A stretch of DNA of 63,659 nt from a virus. Positions 50,709 to 57,463 of this stretch are shown piece by piece (the stretch's first letter is position 1; each line of letters begins with the position of its first letter). The DNA lies in IMG/VR virus record IMGVR_UViG_3300045118_000327, positions 1 to 63,659 of that record; one strand, given 5' to 3'. The notes under the pieces were generated by a model. The model did not search any database, had not been told where the DNA came from, and saw nothing but the letters and a program-made list of their open reading frames with translations. A program made the position numbers and the translations under genes.

Positions 50709-51376
50709 TAACGTGCCTTTCTCTTTTGCGTTGAAGTTGTTTGTGTTGCTAGATATGTTTTTATTTTTGTTTCTTGCTCTCTAATTGCAGTACGTACCGA
50801 ATCGAGCGTAGCAGTAAATACATCTTTTTGCGCAGACAATTGTTGCTCCTCTTGTGCGGCACCAACCAATAAATCATTAGCTTGTACTTTTAGCTTCTCG
50901 ATTTGATCATTTAATTCTGCAATGGTATCATCGATCTTTGCCGCTTGATGTCTTTTTGTATCAATACCTTTTTGCGATTCGGACAATTCAGCATCAAATT
51001 GCTCCGATGCCGCATCTACAGCACTGAATTTTGCGGTAATAGCATTTAATAAAATTTCTACACTTGCTTTTCCTTGTTTTTGCAAAGCAATAAAAGCAGA
51101 TTTAAATCTAGCAGACTCATCGGCAATAGCTTCCGATAATGACTCGACAAGACCATAAAAATCCGACAGGACTGATGGCGTTGCTTTATCAACATCTGCA
51201 ACTATTTGTTGCAGAATTTCTTCATCAACTGTCTGACGTCCAGGCTTAATACTTTTTTGTGCGGGCGTTGCCATTTTTTCGGGCGTGGCCAGCTGCTCAT
51301 CAGCAGAAGGGGTTTCTTGCCCAGAATCTGGAGCAAAATTCCAGAACGGGGATAGCGCCTTCTTTAGTACATTCAT
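50708..51376 (-). CDS. Coiled-coil protein, first gene of the transporter operon
   Basis: 222 residues, acidic N-terminus rich in Pro/Thr/Ala, then a continuous coiled coil of about 150 residues, recalling PspA- or TelA-like partners only in shape. AGGAGA ribosome site. Its 5' leader contains a pseudoknot-like structure. Confidence 0.55.
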   Translation of the reverse strand: MNVLKKALSPFWNFAPDSGQETPSADEQLATPEKMATPAQKSIKPGRQTVDEEILQQIVADVDKATPSVLSDFYGLVESLSEAIADESARFKSAFIALQKQGKASVEILLNAITAKFSAVDAASEQFDAELSESQKGIDTKRHQAAKIDDTIAELNDQIEKLKVQANDLLVGAAQEEQQLSAQKDVFTATLDSVRTAIREQETKIKTYLATQTTSTQKRKAR

Positions 51377-51411
51377 TATATCTCCTGATATAAAGTTTTT
51401 TGTAATCGTGG

Positions 51412-51486
51412 CGGAGCCATATATAATGCAAAAGTCCTATCAAATGGCTCCGGTGCTCATTGAGCGGAATTGTTTATGACAGGACT
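51412..51486 (-). promoter_or_regulatory. Pseudoknot in leader of transporter operon
   Basis: AGTCCT (51481-51486) pairs with AGGACT (51433-51438), and CGGAGCCAT (51444-51452) pairs with ATGGCTCCG (51412-51420). The two helices cross, giving an H-type pseudoknot or two alternative folds, 36-110 bases upstream of the operon's first ATG. Could be a riboswitch-like control or the 3' end of the large RNA. Confidence 0.5.
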
Positions 51487-51880
51487 GATAATCTCCCCAT
51501 ATTTATTAGGCGTCGAGAGAATAATACGCCGTCCGGATAAAAATTTATCCCTCTGGCAGGACTCAAACCTGCAGCATTACTTTTAGTCTACTGACAGTCA
51601 GTTCCGTTTGTAAGCGTTCGACAGGGAGTAGTAAAGATCCCATTCTAATTTTCAATTGAATATTCAGCCGCTACGCAACTAAACGTTCGTCGCATGACAA
51701 TTGGTTTAATCGCTTCATCCTAGTTATTCTTCCAATACACTTGCTCTGAACTTGACCATAAAGAACAGTCTATACTGGTAACTCGATGCTGTCACCTACT
51801 AATTCAATCTAGTGACTTAGTAATGTATATTAATACGTAACAAATATACATCTCTTTTCATTTCACCACAGAGGAATAAG

Positions 51881-51954
51881 TGTCTGCGACGGGGAACGAC
51901 CCCGTGTAACTAGTTTTAGAGACTAGTGCTTATTTCGTTCTCGGCCACGCAGAC
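51881..51954 (-). tRNA. Amber suppressor tRNA (anticodon CUA)
   Basis: 74 nt. Acceptor GTCTGCG/CGCAGAC perfect, anticodon stem CTAGT/ACTAG perfect with loop CTCTAAA (CUA), T-stem ACGGG/CCCGT. The D arm is weak and lacks a clear GG. The CUA anticodon reads the UAG stop. It is embedded in the large structured RNA region. TAG is used as stop by only a few genes here (17754, 45557, 52946, 53488). Confidence 0.7.
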
Positions 51955-52239
51955 AATAGTTAATTTCGATCGAGCTTACCTTTTGGATCGACCCTGGGTC
52001 TAACCCATAATTAGACAGGCTCACCTACGACGGGTAAGTATGCGTAGGACTCCCCTGTTCCAGGGGCTTTCGCAATTAACCTAAATCATTCTGGAATGCA
52101 GTTCTGGCGAACAGTACTATGATTGTTCATAGCTAACCAATAAGGTTAATGGGCAACACGCCAGCCCAAAGGAGGTTAACGAGGCTATGGATCCCCGGCC
52201 CATTTGGTGGTTTTAACTGCATAGTTTCATTTTTTACTG

Positions 52240-52539
52240 TCACAATAATTTTACATTTTTAAATATATTACCATCGCTCAATACAGCGACGGCAGTTGCC
52301 TGATTCATTAAATCAGGTTCTCTAAATAAAGCATACGGAATACCTCTGACAATTAATTTGTCACGCCATTCTATAAGCTTATCCTCATTCTTTATCCGCA
52401 AATATATAAGTGTAGTATTACACCATATACCTGGGAATTCTAACATAAATTTTGCTACTGCATGTCCAGCTTGAACTCCAGCGTATGTAAGATTTAAGTC
52501 TTCACGCACTAACACATACAGTCTGTTCAACTGTTTCAT
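52240..52539 (-). CDS. Peptidyl-tRNA hydrolase, Pth2 family
   Basis: 99 residues from the ATG at 52539 (GTGGAG site just upstream; the longer frame overlaps the neighbour). RLYVLVREDLN, GVQAGHAVAKF with the family's Gln-x-x-H, and IPYALFREPDL match the archaeal/eukaryotic-type Pth2 fold. Releases peptides stuck on tRNA, recycling tRNAs during phage growth. Confidence 0.75.
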   Translation of the reverse strand: MKQLNRLYVLVREDLNLTYAGVQAGHAVAKFMLEFPGIWCNTTLIYLRIKNEDKLIEWRDKLIVRGIPYALFREPDLMNQATAVAVLSDGNIFKNVKLL

Positions 52540-52852
52540 ACTGCTCCACAAGTTTTTTGATGTAATTTTCATCGGGTTCGTTACCTTGTCTTGGTCTTTC
52601 GATTTGTTCACGTTTTTTACCACGTTGTAAAGACATAAATATGTGTTTATGTCTATACTCATAGTGAGCTCTCCAAGGACTTATATTTAATTCCTTAAAT
52701 TGCTTTTCTAATTGTTCTGGTATTTCTTTTGGTTTCTTTTTGCCACCGGCATTTTGTGATTGGTAGGCACGTGAATTATAGTTGTCGTAATGAAGAAATT
52801 GAGCTAAGATTTTAAGCTCGGATTTTAGTTGATTGTATTGTTCTTTTGTCAT
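52502..52852 (-). CDS. Hypothetical protein
   Basis: 116 residues, basic, helical, with a Lys-rich centre. Overlaps the hydrolase gene by 38 bases. No family recognised. Confidence 0.55.
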   Translation of the reverse strand: MTKEQYNQLKSELKILAQFLHYDNYNSRAYQSQNAGGKKKPKEIPEQLEKQFKELNISPWRAHYEYRHKHIFMSLQRGKKREQIERPRQGNEPDENYIKKLVEQYETVEQTVCVSA

Positions 52853-52945
52853 TGTAAACTCCAGTTTTAGTAAAAATATATAGCGACTTATTGTCGCGGT
52901 TATTAATATTATAAACTGGTGAGTTTACGAGGTATTGATATAGCC

Positions 52946-53116
52946 CTATTTCATATCTTGTTCCTTTAATTGTCCGCCATCACACATAGTGAGTGTTGGA
53001 TCATGTAAATAAATCTCTGGCTTTGTTTTTAATGATTTATGTTTACGATGTGCTTGAACAGCCAGATCAATAAGCACTGAAACAATTATAGTGAAAATAA
53101 CGAATAACGCAGTCAT
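52946..53116 (-). CDS. Small membrane protein
   Basis: 56 codons. One N-terminal membrane span (MTALFVIFTIIVSVLIDLAV) and a short charged tail with one Cys. AAGGAAA ribosome site. Ends in TAG. Confidence 0.55.
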   Translation of the reverse strand: MTALFVIFTIIVSVLIDLAVQAHRKHKSLKTKPEIYLHDPTLTMCDGGQLKEQDMK

Positions 53117-53194
53117 TTATTTTCCTTAAAAATAGATCGGCAATGTTGTGAGACTGAGTGCGTCCATTGCGCTTTCTCCCAAATTTTTTCTTGG

Positions 53195-53246
53195 CGGGAG
53201 AAATAGAAGTCGAATCTATGATAACAATCTCGATCCGGCCGATTTG
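53195..53246 (-). pseudogene. tRNA remnant
   Basis: 3' half of a tRNA: T-arm ATAGA-TTCGACT-TCTAT and a GTT anticodon-like stretch, but no 5' half or D arm. It directly follows the tRNA-Met gene. Probably a decayed tRNA (Asn-like). Next to it is an inverted repeat TTTCTCCC/GGGAGAAA. Confidence 0.35.
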
Positions 53247-53321
53247 TAGCGGGGACAGGACTTGAACCTGCATGCAGAGCTTATGAGACTCTCGTGGGGA
53301 CCATTTCCAACGTACCCCGCA
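53247..53321 (-). tRNA. tRNA-Met(CAU)
   Basis: 75 nt. Acceptor GCGGGG/CCCCGC with an unpaired 1-72 (T/T), anticodon stem AGAGT/GCTCT, loop CTCATAA as in elongator tRNA-Met, T-loop TTCAAGT. Lacks the three G-C pairs of initiator anticodon stems. No CCA encoded. Confidence 0.8.
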
Positions 53322-53434
53322 GTCTTGGTACGTTTTCCTTTATTTATTTTGAACGGAGGAAGTATAACGTACTACGAAAAGAAACCTCCTTGGTGGACTC
53401 GCGGGGCAGTAACTCTAAAATTTTCATTTTAGAC

Positions 53435-53463
53435 TTGACTATTCCCTTATCTTTTAGTATATT
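53435..53463 (+). promoter_or_regulatory. Sigma70-like promoter of the homing endonuclease gene
   Basis: TTGACT, 17-base spacer ending TTTTAG, TATATT. Runs opposite to the tmRNA and its intron, so the nuclease has its own transcript. Confidence 0.8.
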
Positions 53464-53487
53464 TTGGATATAGGAGAAAAGATTACC

Positions 53488-53910
53488 ATGTCCAAAAAGA
53501 CTACGAAGATAGAAAGCATTTATAGTTGGACCGCCGGCATCGTCGATGGTGAGGGTTCAGTTACATTAACACATAATCACTCCGGAGAGTACAGATCACC
53601 TGTGTTATCTGTAGCTAATACGTGTTTAGAAATTTTATTACCGTTACAACGATATTTTGGCGGAATTATTTGTAATCATGGCCGTCAAAAGCGAAATTAC
53701 ATGATTGCATATAGTTGGAAAATAACTCGTGCTGATGCAATAGACGTAATGCATAAATTATTGCCTTATATTAGACATCCAAAGAAATCACGTCGGATGA
53801 AATTCATTATAAGATATTATGCTAAATTGACTGTTCGCAACGGTAAATACACCAAAGAACAAATACGACGAAAAAAACAATTTGAAAAAGAATTTTTCCA
53901 ACTATCCTAG
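53488..53910 (+). CDS. LAGLIDADG homing endonuclease (single motif)
   Basis: 140 residues from the ATG at 53488 (TAGGAG site). One LAGLIDADG motif WTAGIVDGEGSV near the N-terminus, the rest basic. One motif means it works as a homodimer. It lies antisense inside the tmRNA intron and likely spreads that intron by cutting intron-less tmRNA genes. Ends in TAG. Confidence 0.85.
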   Translation: MSKKTTKIESIYSWTAGIVDGEGSVTLTHNHSGEYRSPVLSVANTCLEILLPLQRYFGGIICNHGRQKRNYMIAYSWKITRADAIDVMHKLLPYIRHPKKSRRMKFIIRYYAKLTVRNGKYTKEQIRRKKQFEKEFFQLS

Positions 53911-54395
53911 TAACTCATAGTTTTTATACTTTAGAGTTCTATAAGTCGATAGCGAGCTGTTAAATTTCTTTACATACCCGACGGTGTTACCTCGCTATTA
54001 GCAGGGGTTTCGCCGTTTGAGCTTTCTTTTGTCATATATATTTCTATATAAGCGACCTAATACTAAGTCGAACCCCGGTCTTGCATGGATTTAATAAAAA
54101 TTCATTCACATAGTTAGTTGTATTTTTAGTCGGTCGTCTGCTACAACTACATACTTAGGACTTACTTGTATTCGGACAAGTGGCCTACATCCCCGTTTAT
54201 CGCACTCATAGCAATTGGGGCCTTGCTATCGAGTTCTCTTGTCAGCGATTAGGCCATTACGGCTACAGGTACTTCGACTAGTGCCAAAGCCTGTTCAAAA
54301 GTCATGTCAGATTTTTCTTCTGCACTTATTGTTTAAACGGATTTTACGTCATCGGTTCACTGACGCTATGCATTTATACTACATCTCATTCAATC

Positions 54396-54445
54396 GATTC
54401 CTGTCGAGCCCAAATTAATATACTAAATTAATACATTAAACGCAA
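54396..54445 (-). promoter_or_regulatory. Sigma70-like promoter of tmRNA
   Basis: Minus strand TTGCGT, 17-base spacer ending ATTTAG, TATATT, then AATTT and the GGG that begins the tmRNA. The mature 5' end calibrates the start point to 6 bases after the -10 box. Confidence 0.8.
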
Positions 54446-54473
54446 GTGCGGTAGAGTCGCCTCTGCCACATAA

Positions 54474-54482
54474 TCTTATACC
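54474..54482 (-). promoter_or_regulatory. GGTATAAGA promoter-like motif
   Basis: Overlaps the stop codon of the gene 54476-54808, upstream of the tmRNA promoter. A 7-pair hairpin (GGCAGAG-GCGA-CTCTACC, one mismatch) follows. Confidence 0.45.
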
Positions 54483-54808
54483 GGAATTTCTTCTATTTCA
54501 ACATCATTTAAAAAGTCAAATGTTGAACTTGGATCATTCGAAGGATCTCGAACATATCCACATAATTTTTCATATAGTTTATCACTAGAGGATAATATAC
54601 GAATCTTCACATATTCCTGTTTATTGCTCCAAGTAGTGATTTTTATTATATCTTTCGCATGTAAGTAAAAAGGATCAGTGTGAAATGTCTCTTGAAATCC
54701 ACGCGTCTGCATTTTCTTTCGACTATCACTATCAAGACCCACTAATTCTATTTCAATATCTCGCATAATACGATAAGGTATGTTTTCTTTTGGTATGTGG
54801 AATTTCAT
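54476..54808 (-). CDS. Hypothetical protein
   Basis: 110 residues, no family recognised; strand and helix mixture, acidic C-terminus. It follows the tRNA-Thr(CGU) gene by 4 bases. Confidence 0.55.
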   Translation of the reverse strand: MKFHIPKENIPYRIMRDIEIELVGLDSDSRKKMQTRGFQETFHTDPFYLHAKDIIKITTWSNKQEYVKIRILSSSDKLYEKLCGYVRDPSNDPSSTFDFLNDVEIEEIPV

Positions 54809-54812
54809 AACG

Positions 54813-54885
54813 AGCCAACTAAGAGAGTCGAACTCTTGACCTTTGCTTTACGAAAGCACTGCTCCACCAATTGAGCTAAGCTGGC
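54813..54885 (-). tRNA. tRNA-Thr(CGU)
   Basis: 73 nt. Acceptor GCCAGCT/AGTTGGC, anticodon loop TTCGTAA (CGU), T-stem AAGAG/CTCTT. No CCA encoded. The 27-43 pair is a G/A mismatch. Confidence 0.9.
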
Positions 54886-54907
54886 TATACAATTGTATAT
54901 TTTTCTG

Positions 54908-54979
54908 AGCCGACTGAGGGATTTGAACCCCCGACCTGAGCATTACAGGTGCCCTGCTCTACCGCTGAGCTAAGCCGGC
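54908..54979 (-). tRNA. tRNA-Thr(UGU)
   Basis: 72 nt. Acceptor GCCGGCT/AGTCGGC, anticodon stem GGGCA/TGCTC, loop CCTGTAA (UGU). No CCA encoded. Confidence 0.95.
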
Positions 54980-54983
54980 ACAC

Positions 54984-55206
54984 ATAGTCACGGATTTCCG
55001 ATGTCACCGTGAAAAGGTTTTCTCCTCCCTATTGGCCTGTCAATTGTAATTATAACCATTATCTAATTACAGCCTAACTGGACTCAGGTATGCATTGCAT
55101 TTAGGGCTTTGACCGCGACCCCAGATTCCGTGTATATCTGGGCGTTATGGAGTGACTCTACGCTACGAGAAATTTTCCAGTTCGTCTATACTCGTATTCT
55201 ATGTAT
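54984..55206 (-). other. Intergenic region with RNA-like structure
   Basis: About 220 nt without a gene. The minus-strand RNA has GTAATTA/TAATTAC, TCACGG/CCGTGA and CCAGAT...ATCTGG stems. A small RNA or degraded tRNA is possible; nothing assigned. Confidence 0.35.
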
Positions 55207-55210
55207 TGTA

Positions 55211-55498
55211 TTATATAATTAACTCTGAAAGTAATTCCTGCAATAATTTTACGATAAGATCTTGTTGACTAATACGATCTTGTAGTATATTTTGTATTTT
55301 TGAAGTATTTATACCTTTATTGCATCCCATATCCAATATAGCTTCCTTCGGCAATTGTTGCCGAATTGACTCGGTTTTTTCTGCGATCGTGTTAATTATT
55401 GCCTGTGTTTCATCTTGTAATGTCTGCAGTTTATACAAACTACCTTCCATTATGTTTGTAGCCTTTGCTTCGCCGCAGGATTGTTTAGTGTTTATCAT
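55211..55498 (-). CDS. Hypothetical helical protein
   Basis: 95 residues, mostly coiled coil, no family recognised. Its ATG overlaps the stop of the preceding small gene. Confidence 0.55.
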   Translation of the reverse strand: MINTKQSCGEAKATNIMEGSLYKLQTLQDETQAIINTIAEKTESIRQQLPKEAILDMGCNKGINTSKIQNILQDRISQQDLIVKLLQELLSELII

Positions 55499-55658
55499 AT
55501 ACTAATTCCATTTCTCTTATTATTGTTGTATCACCATTTTCCCATCTTACTTGTACATAAGTATAATTATCACGGTCTTCAGAAGCATAACGCATAACAA
55601 TGCCTTTCTGACCGTCTAATATATCTACAACCTTATCACCACGTTTAAAATTATACAT
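55497..55658 (-). CDS. Small SH3/KOW-like protein
   Basis: 53 codons, starting MYNFKRGDKVVDILDGQKGI, strand-rich with the spacing of a small SH3-like barrel (GDKV...G.I...VQVRWENGD). Coupled to the next gene by ATGA. Function unknown. Confidence 0.55.
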
Positions 55659-55737
55659 GAAGCAAAAGGTAGGTTTTGAATCTACTATTTAGCGGATGTA
55701 CTCCGCTGTCTTATTCATATTAGACGATCTTTTGCAA

Positions 55738-56025
55738 TTACCAAAATACGTTTATTAAATAATTTCCTGGCGCCAGTACACCGAGTTTTACCAAATACAT
55801 TAATATATAACGCGTATATCGATCTTCTCCTAATAGGATTTTACGCTCAATATCTAAATATGACTTGTCATCTTTAGGCATTTCAACATTAAAAGTATAT
55901 GCTGCATAATTATTTGCTTCATGACAGGCCACAAATTCGTAATCACCTTTAAACGCTGGAATATGTTTATTAACTAATTTATCAAATTCCATGTAGTCCA
56001 TTTCATAATATAAAATTTGTTTCAT
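55738..56025 (-). CDS. Hypothetical protein directly after a tRNA
   Basis: 95 residues from the ATG at 56025, which lies only 3 bases after the tRNA-Gln(CUG) gene; the longer frame would run into the tRNA. No separate ribosome site. No family recognised. Confidence 0.55.
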   Translation of the reverse strand: MKQILYYEMDYMEFDKLVNKHIPAFKGDYEFVACHEANNYAAYTFNVEMPKDDKSYLDIERKILLGEDRYTRYILMYLVKLGVLAPGNYLINVFW

Positions 56026-56028
56026 ACG

Positions 56029-56101
56029 CTGGGATGAAAGGACTCGAACCTTTATCATTCAGTTCCAGAGACTGACGTTCCACCAATTGAACTACATCCC
56101 A
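56029..56101 (-). tRNA. tRNA-Gln(CUG)
   Basis: 73 nt. Acceptor TGGGATG/CATCCCA, anticodon stem TCAGT/ACTGA, loop CTCTGGA (CUG). Discriminator G, no CCA. Confidence 0.95.
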
Positions 56102-56108
56102 AAAAATG

Positions 56109-56182
56109 CAGAGCTACAGAGATTCGAACTCCGATTCCAAGATCCAAAGTCTTGTGTACTAAACCAATTGTACGATAGCTCT
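56109..56182 (-). tRNA. tRNA-Gln(UUG)
   Basis: 74 nt. Acceptor AGAGCTA/TAGCTCT, anticodon stem CAAGA/TCTTG, loop CTTTGGA (UUG). Discriminator G, no CCA. Confidence 0.95.
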
Positions 56183-56186
56183 ATAA

Positions 56187-56753
56187 TTATAGATACAGCT
56201 TACGTTCGATTATATATTCACGCACCGAATCAACTACTAATCCTTTTATTGTCAAATGATTTTTTATTCGATTACGAATATCCGTTGAACTCACTTGTAT
56301 GTAGGGCATAGGTAGCGACCGAAACTTATGTGCCATCAGAGGTGCAGTACTTCGTTCAGCCACTAAAATATGTTCGTGCCCGATAATCTCTACAAGTTCA
56401 TTAGGGTCCTTCCAACGGTAAAAATCTAATAATGAATCACCACCTAACAGCAAATATAAATCATCTTCTGGATAATGATCTTTAAATAATTTTACAGTGT
56501 CTATAGTATATGATACCTTATCACGGCAAATCTCTGTTGTATCACAATAAGTACTTTCGCATTCGAACGCCGTTAATCGTGTCATAGCGACTATATGATG
56601 AGCTTCTGTATGTTTATGATCCTTTAATGGAGAAAGCGCATTAGGCACCATAGCTATACTATCCAAATGATATAATTCCTGAGCACTTCTACACAACCAT
56701 AAATGTCCAGCGTGCGGCGGATCAAAACTGCCACCAAATATTCCTAGTTTCAT
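56187..56753 (-). CDS. nadD: Nicotinate-nucleotide adenylyltransferase
   Basis: 188 residues. GGSFDPPHAGH (7-17) is the nucleotidyl-transferase HxGH signature, and SSTDIRNRI near 155 the ISSTxIR motif, both as in NadD. Converts nicotinate mononucleotide and ATP to nicotinate adenine dinucleotide for NAD synthesis. Phage NAD-salvage genes can counter NAD-depleting defences or support metabolism. Overlaps the CCA-adding enzyme gene. Confidence 0.85.
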   Translation of the reverse strand: MKLGIFGGSFDPPHAGHLWLCRSAQELYHLDSIAMVPNALSPLKDHKHTEAHHIVAMTRLTAFECESTYCDTTEICRDKVSYTIDTVKLFKDHYPEDDLYLLLGGDSLLDFYRWKDPNELVEIIGHEHILVAERSTAPLMAHKFRSLPMPYIQVSSTDIRNRIKNHLTIKGLVVDSVREYIIERKLYL

Positions 56754-57463
56754 GGGCGTGCTCGTAAAGTTGGTTCAAGCCACAAAGGTTTGTCATCAGA
56801 AAGTAATACGTCGCGCATTGATGGGTATCGATCAAACAATTCAAAAGTTCGTGTTGTACTTGTTTTGAACATTTTAAACAATTCGTCTTTTTTACGTTCC
56901 CAAGAAATACGATTATTCAATTTGTTTAATAACTCACGATTACCAAAACATGCTTCTACTGATAAGTCGATCTGCATTTTTTTGGTTACGGCAAATCTTA
57001 ACGCGCGTAGCATGCGTAAAGCATCTTCATTGAAGCGATCTTCGGGCTTACCAACACATTTAATGAGATTATTTTGTATGTCAATCAACCCACCATGCGG
57101 GTCAATAAAAGGACGCTTTGGATCTTGCATGTCGATCGCAATAGCATTCATTGTGAAATCACGTCTGGCTAGATCGTCATACAATGTGCCCAACTCAACA
57201 GTATCAGGTCTACGACCGTCTGAATAGTTACCATCCTTTCGACATAACACAAAATCAGCATCACCAAAACCATCTATATGAGCACGGATAGTGAAGTATT
57301 CTGGGGTCTCGAGATATATTTTGCCTTTGGCAAGAATATAATTTCTCATTTCTTCCCAAGAAACTGCTACTACTGCATAATCAATATCTTTTGACTTAAC
57401 GCGTAATATTAAATCTCTAACACTACCACCAACTTGAAATATTCTGATCATTTGTTGTGCCAT
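56750..57463 (-). CDS. CCA tRNA nucleotidyltransferase (polyA polymerase family)
   Basis: 237 residues, shorter than the usual 400. GGSVRDLIL (12-20) and D26-x-D28 form the catalytic head; RRDFTMNAIA, DPHGGLIDI and RFNEDALRMLRALRFA are the class II CCA-adding/PAP signatures. The C-terminal body is cut short. Would complete the CCA end of the phage tRNAs, none of which encode it. Confidence 0.85.
   Translation of the reverse strand: MAQQMIRIFQVGGSVRDLILRVKSKDIDYAVVAVSWEEMRNYILAKGKIYLETPEYFTIRAHIDGFGDADFVLCRKDGNYSDGRRPDTVELGTLYDDLARRDFTMNAIAIDMQDPKRPFIDPHGGLIDIQNNLIKCVGKPEDRFNEDALRMLRALRFAVTKKMQIDLSVEACFGNRELLNKLNNRISWERKKDELFKMFKTSTTRTFELFDRYPSMRDVLLSDDKPLWLEPTLRARP

Larger units (their letters stand above)
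51410..52225 (-). ncRNA. Large structured RNA region (GOLLD/ROOL-like candidate)
   Basis: About 815 nt without any long reading frame, packed with helices: 52198-52204 with 52148-52154 (AATGGGC/GCCCATT), 52143-52150 with 52075-52082 (ATTAACCT/AGGTTAAT) enclosing three small hairpins with tight loops, CCCCTG/CAGGGG, CCTACG/CGTAGG, GTCTAA/TTAGAC, an amber-suppressor tRNA, a T-arm-like hairpin at about 51555-51573 (GCAGG TTTGAGT CCTGC), and a pseudoknot at the 3' side. Size, tRNA neighbourhood and an inserted tRNA recall the giant ornate RNAs GOLLD and ROOL of phages. It might also include the leader of the transporter operon. No covariance match could be made. Confidence 0.5.
53407..54065 (-). 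mobile_element. Group I intron in the T-loop of tmRNA
   Basis: 659 nt. P1: exon end CGACU pairs with the guide GGUCG across an 8-nt loop, with U-G at the splice site; the intron ends in G (TTACTG). Core sequence AAACGGCGAAACCCCTGC...GAGGTAACACCGTC resembles the P3-P6 region of the T4 td intron; AATAGTC lies near the 3' end. A LAGLIDADG gene is inserted in the opposite orientation. Confidence 0.85.
53391..54411 (-). ncRNA. ssrA: tmRNA (ssrA), interrupted by a group I intron
   Basis: Exons 54411-54066 and 53406-53391 join to a 362-nt tmRNA, the normal size. Acceptor GGGCTCG pairs with CGAGTCC, then ACCA is encoded. The D-region reads GGAATCGA. The resume codon GCA is nt 89 (54323), like position 90 in E. 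coli; the tag is AEEKSDMTFEQALALVEVPV followed by AVMA, then TAA (24 residues). Downstream pseudoknots include AGCAA-GGCCCC-TTGCT...GGGG. T-arm CGGGG TTCGACT CCCCG exists only after splicing. It frees ribosomes stalled on broken messages and tags the product for proteolysis. Confidence 0.9.

Noticed and set aside
51545-51630. A further tRNA with T-arm GCAGG TTTGAGT CCTGC
   Set aside because: The acceptor has a mismatch, no D arm and the would-be anticodon arm has a 12-nt loop; treated as part of the large structured RNA.
52187-52216. Tiny plus-strand frame (9 codons) after a perfect AAAGGAGGT
   Set aside because: Too short, inside helices of the minus-strand RNA; the SD-like sequence is better explained as the complement of the RNA's own sequence.
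53391-54445. Two-piece permuted tmRNA
   Set aside because: The acceptor pairing and T-arm are complete when the 3' exon downstream of a group I intron is used, so no permutation is needed.
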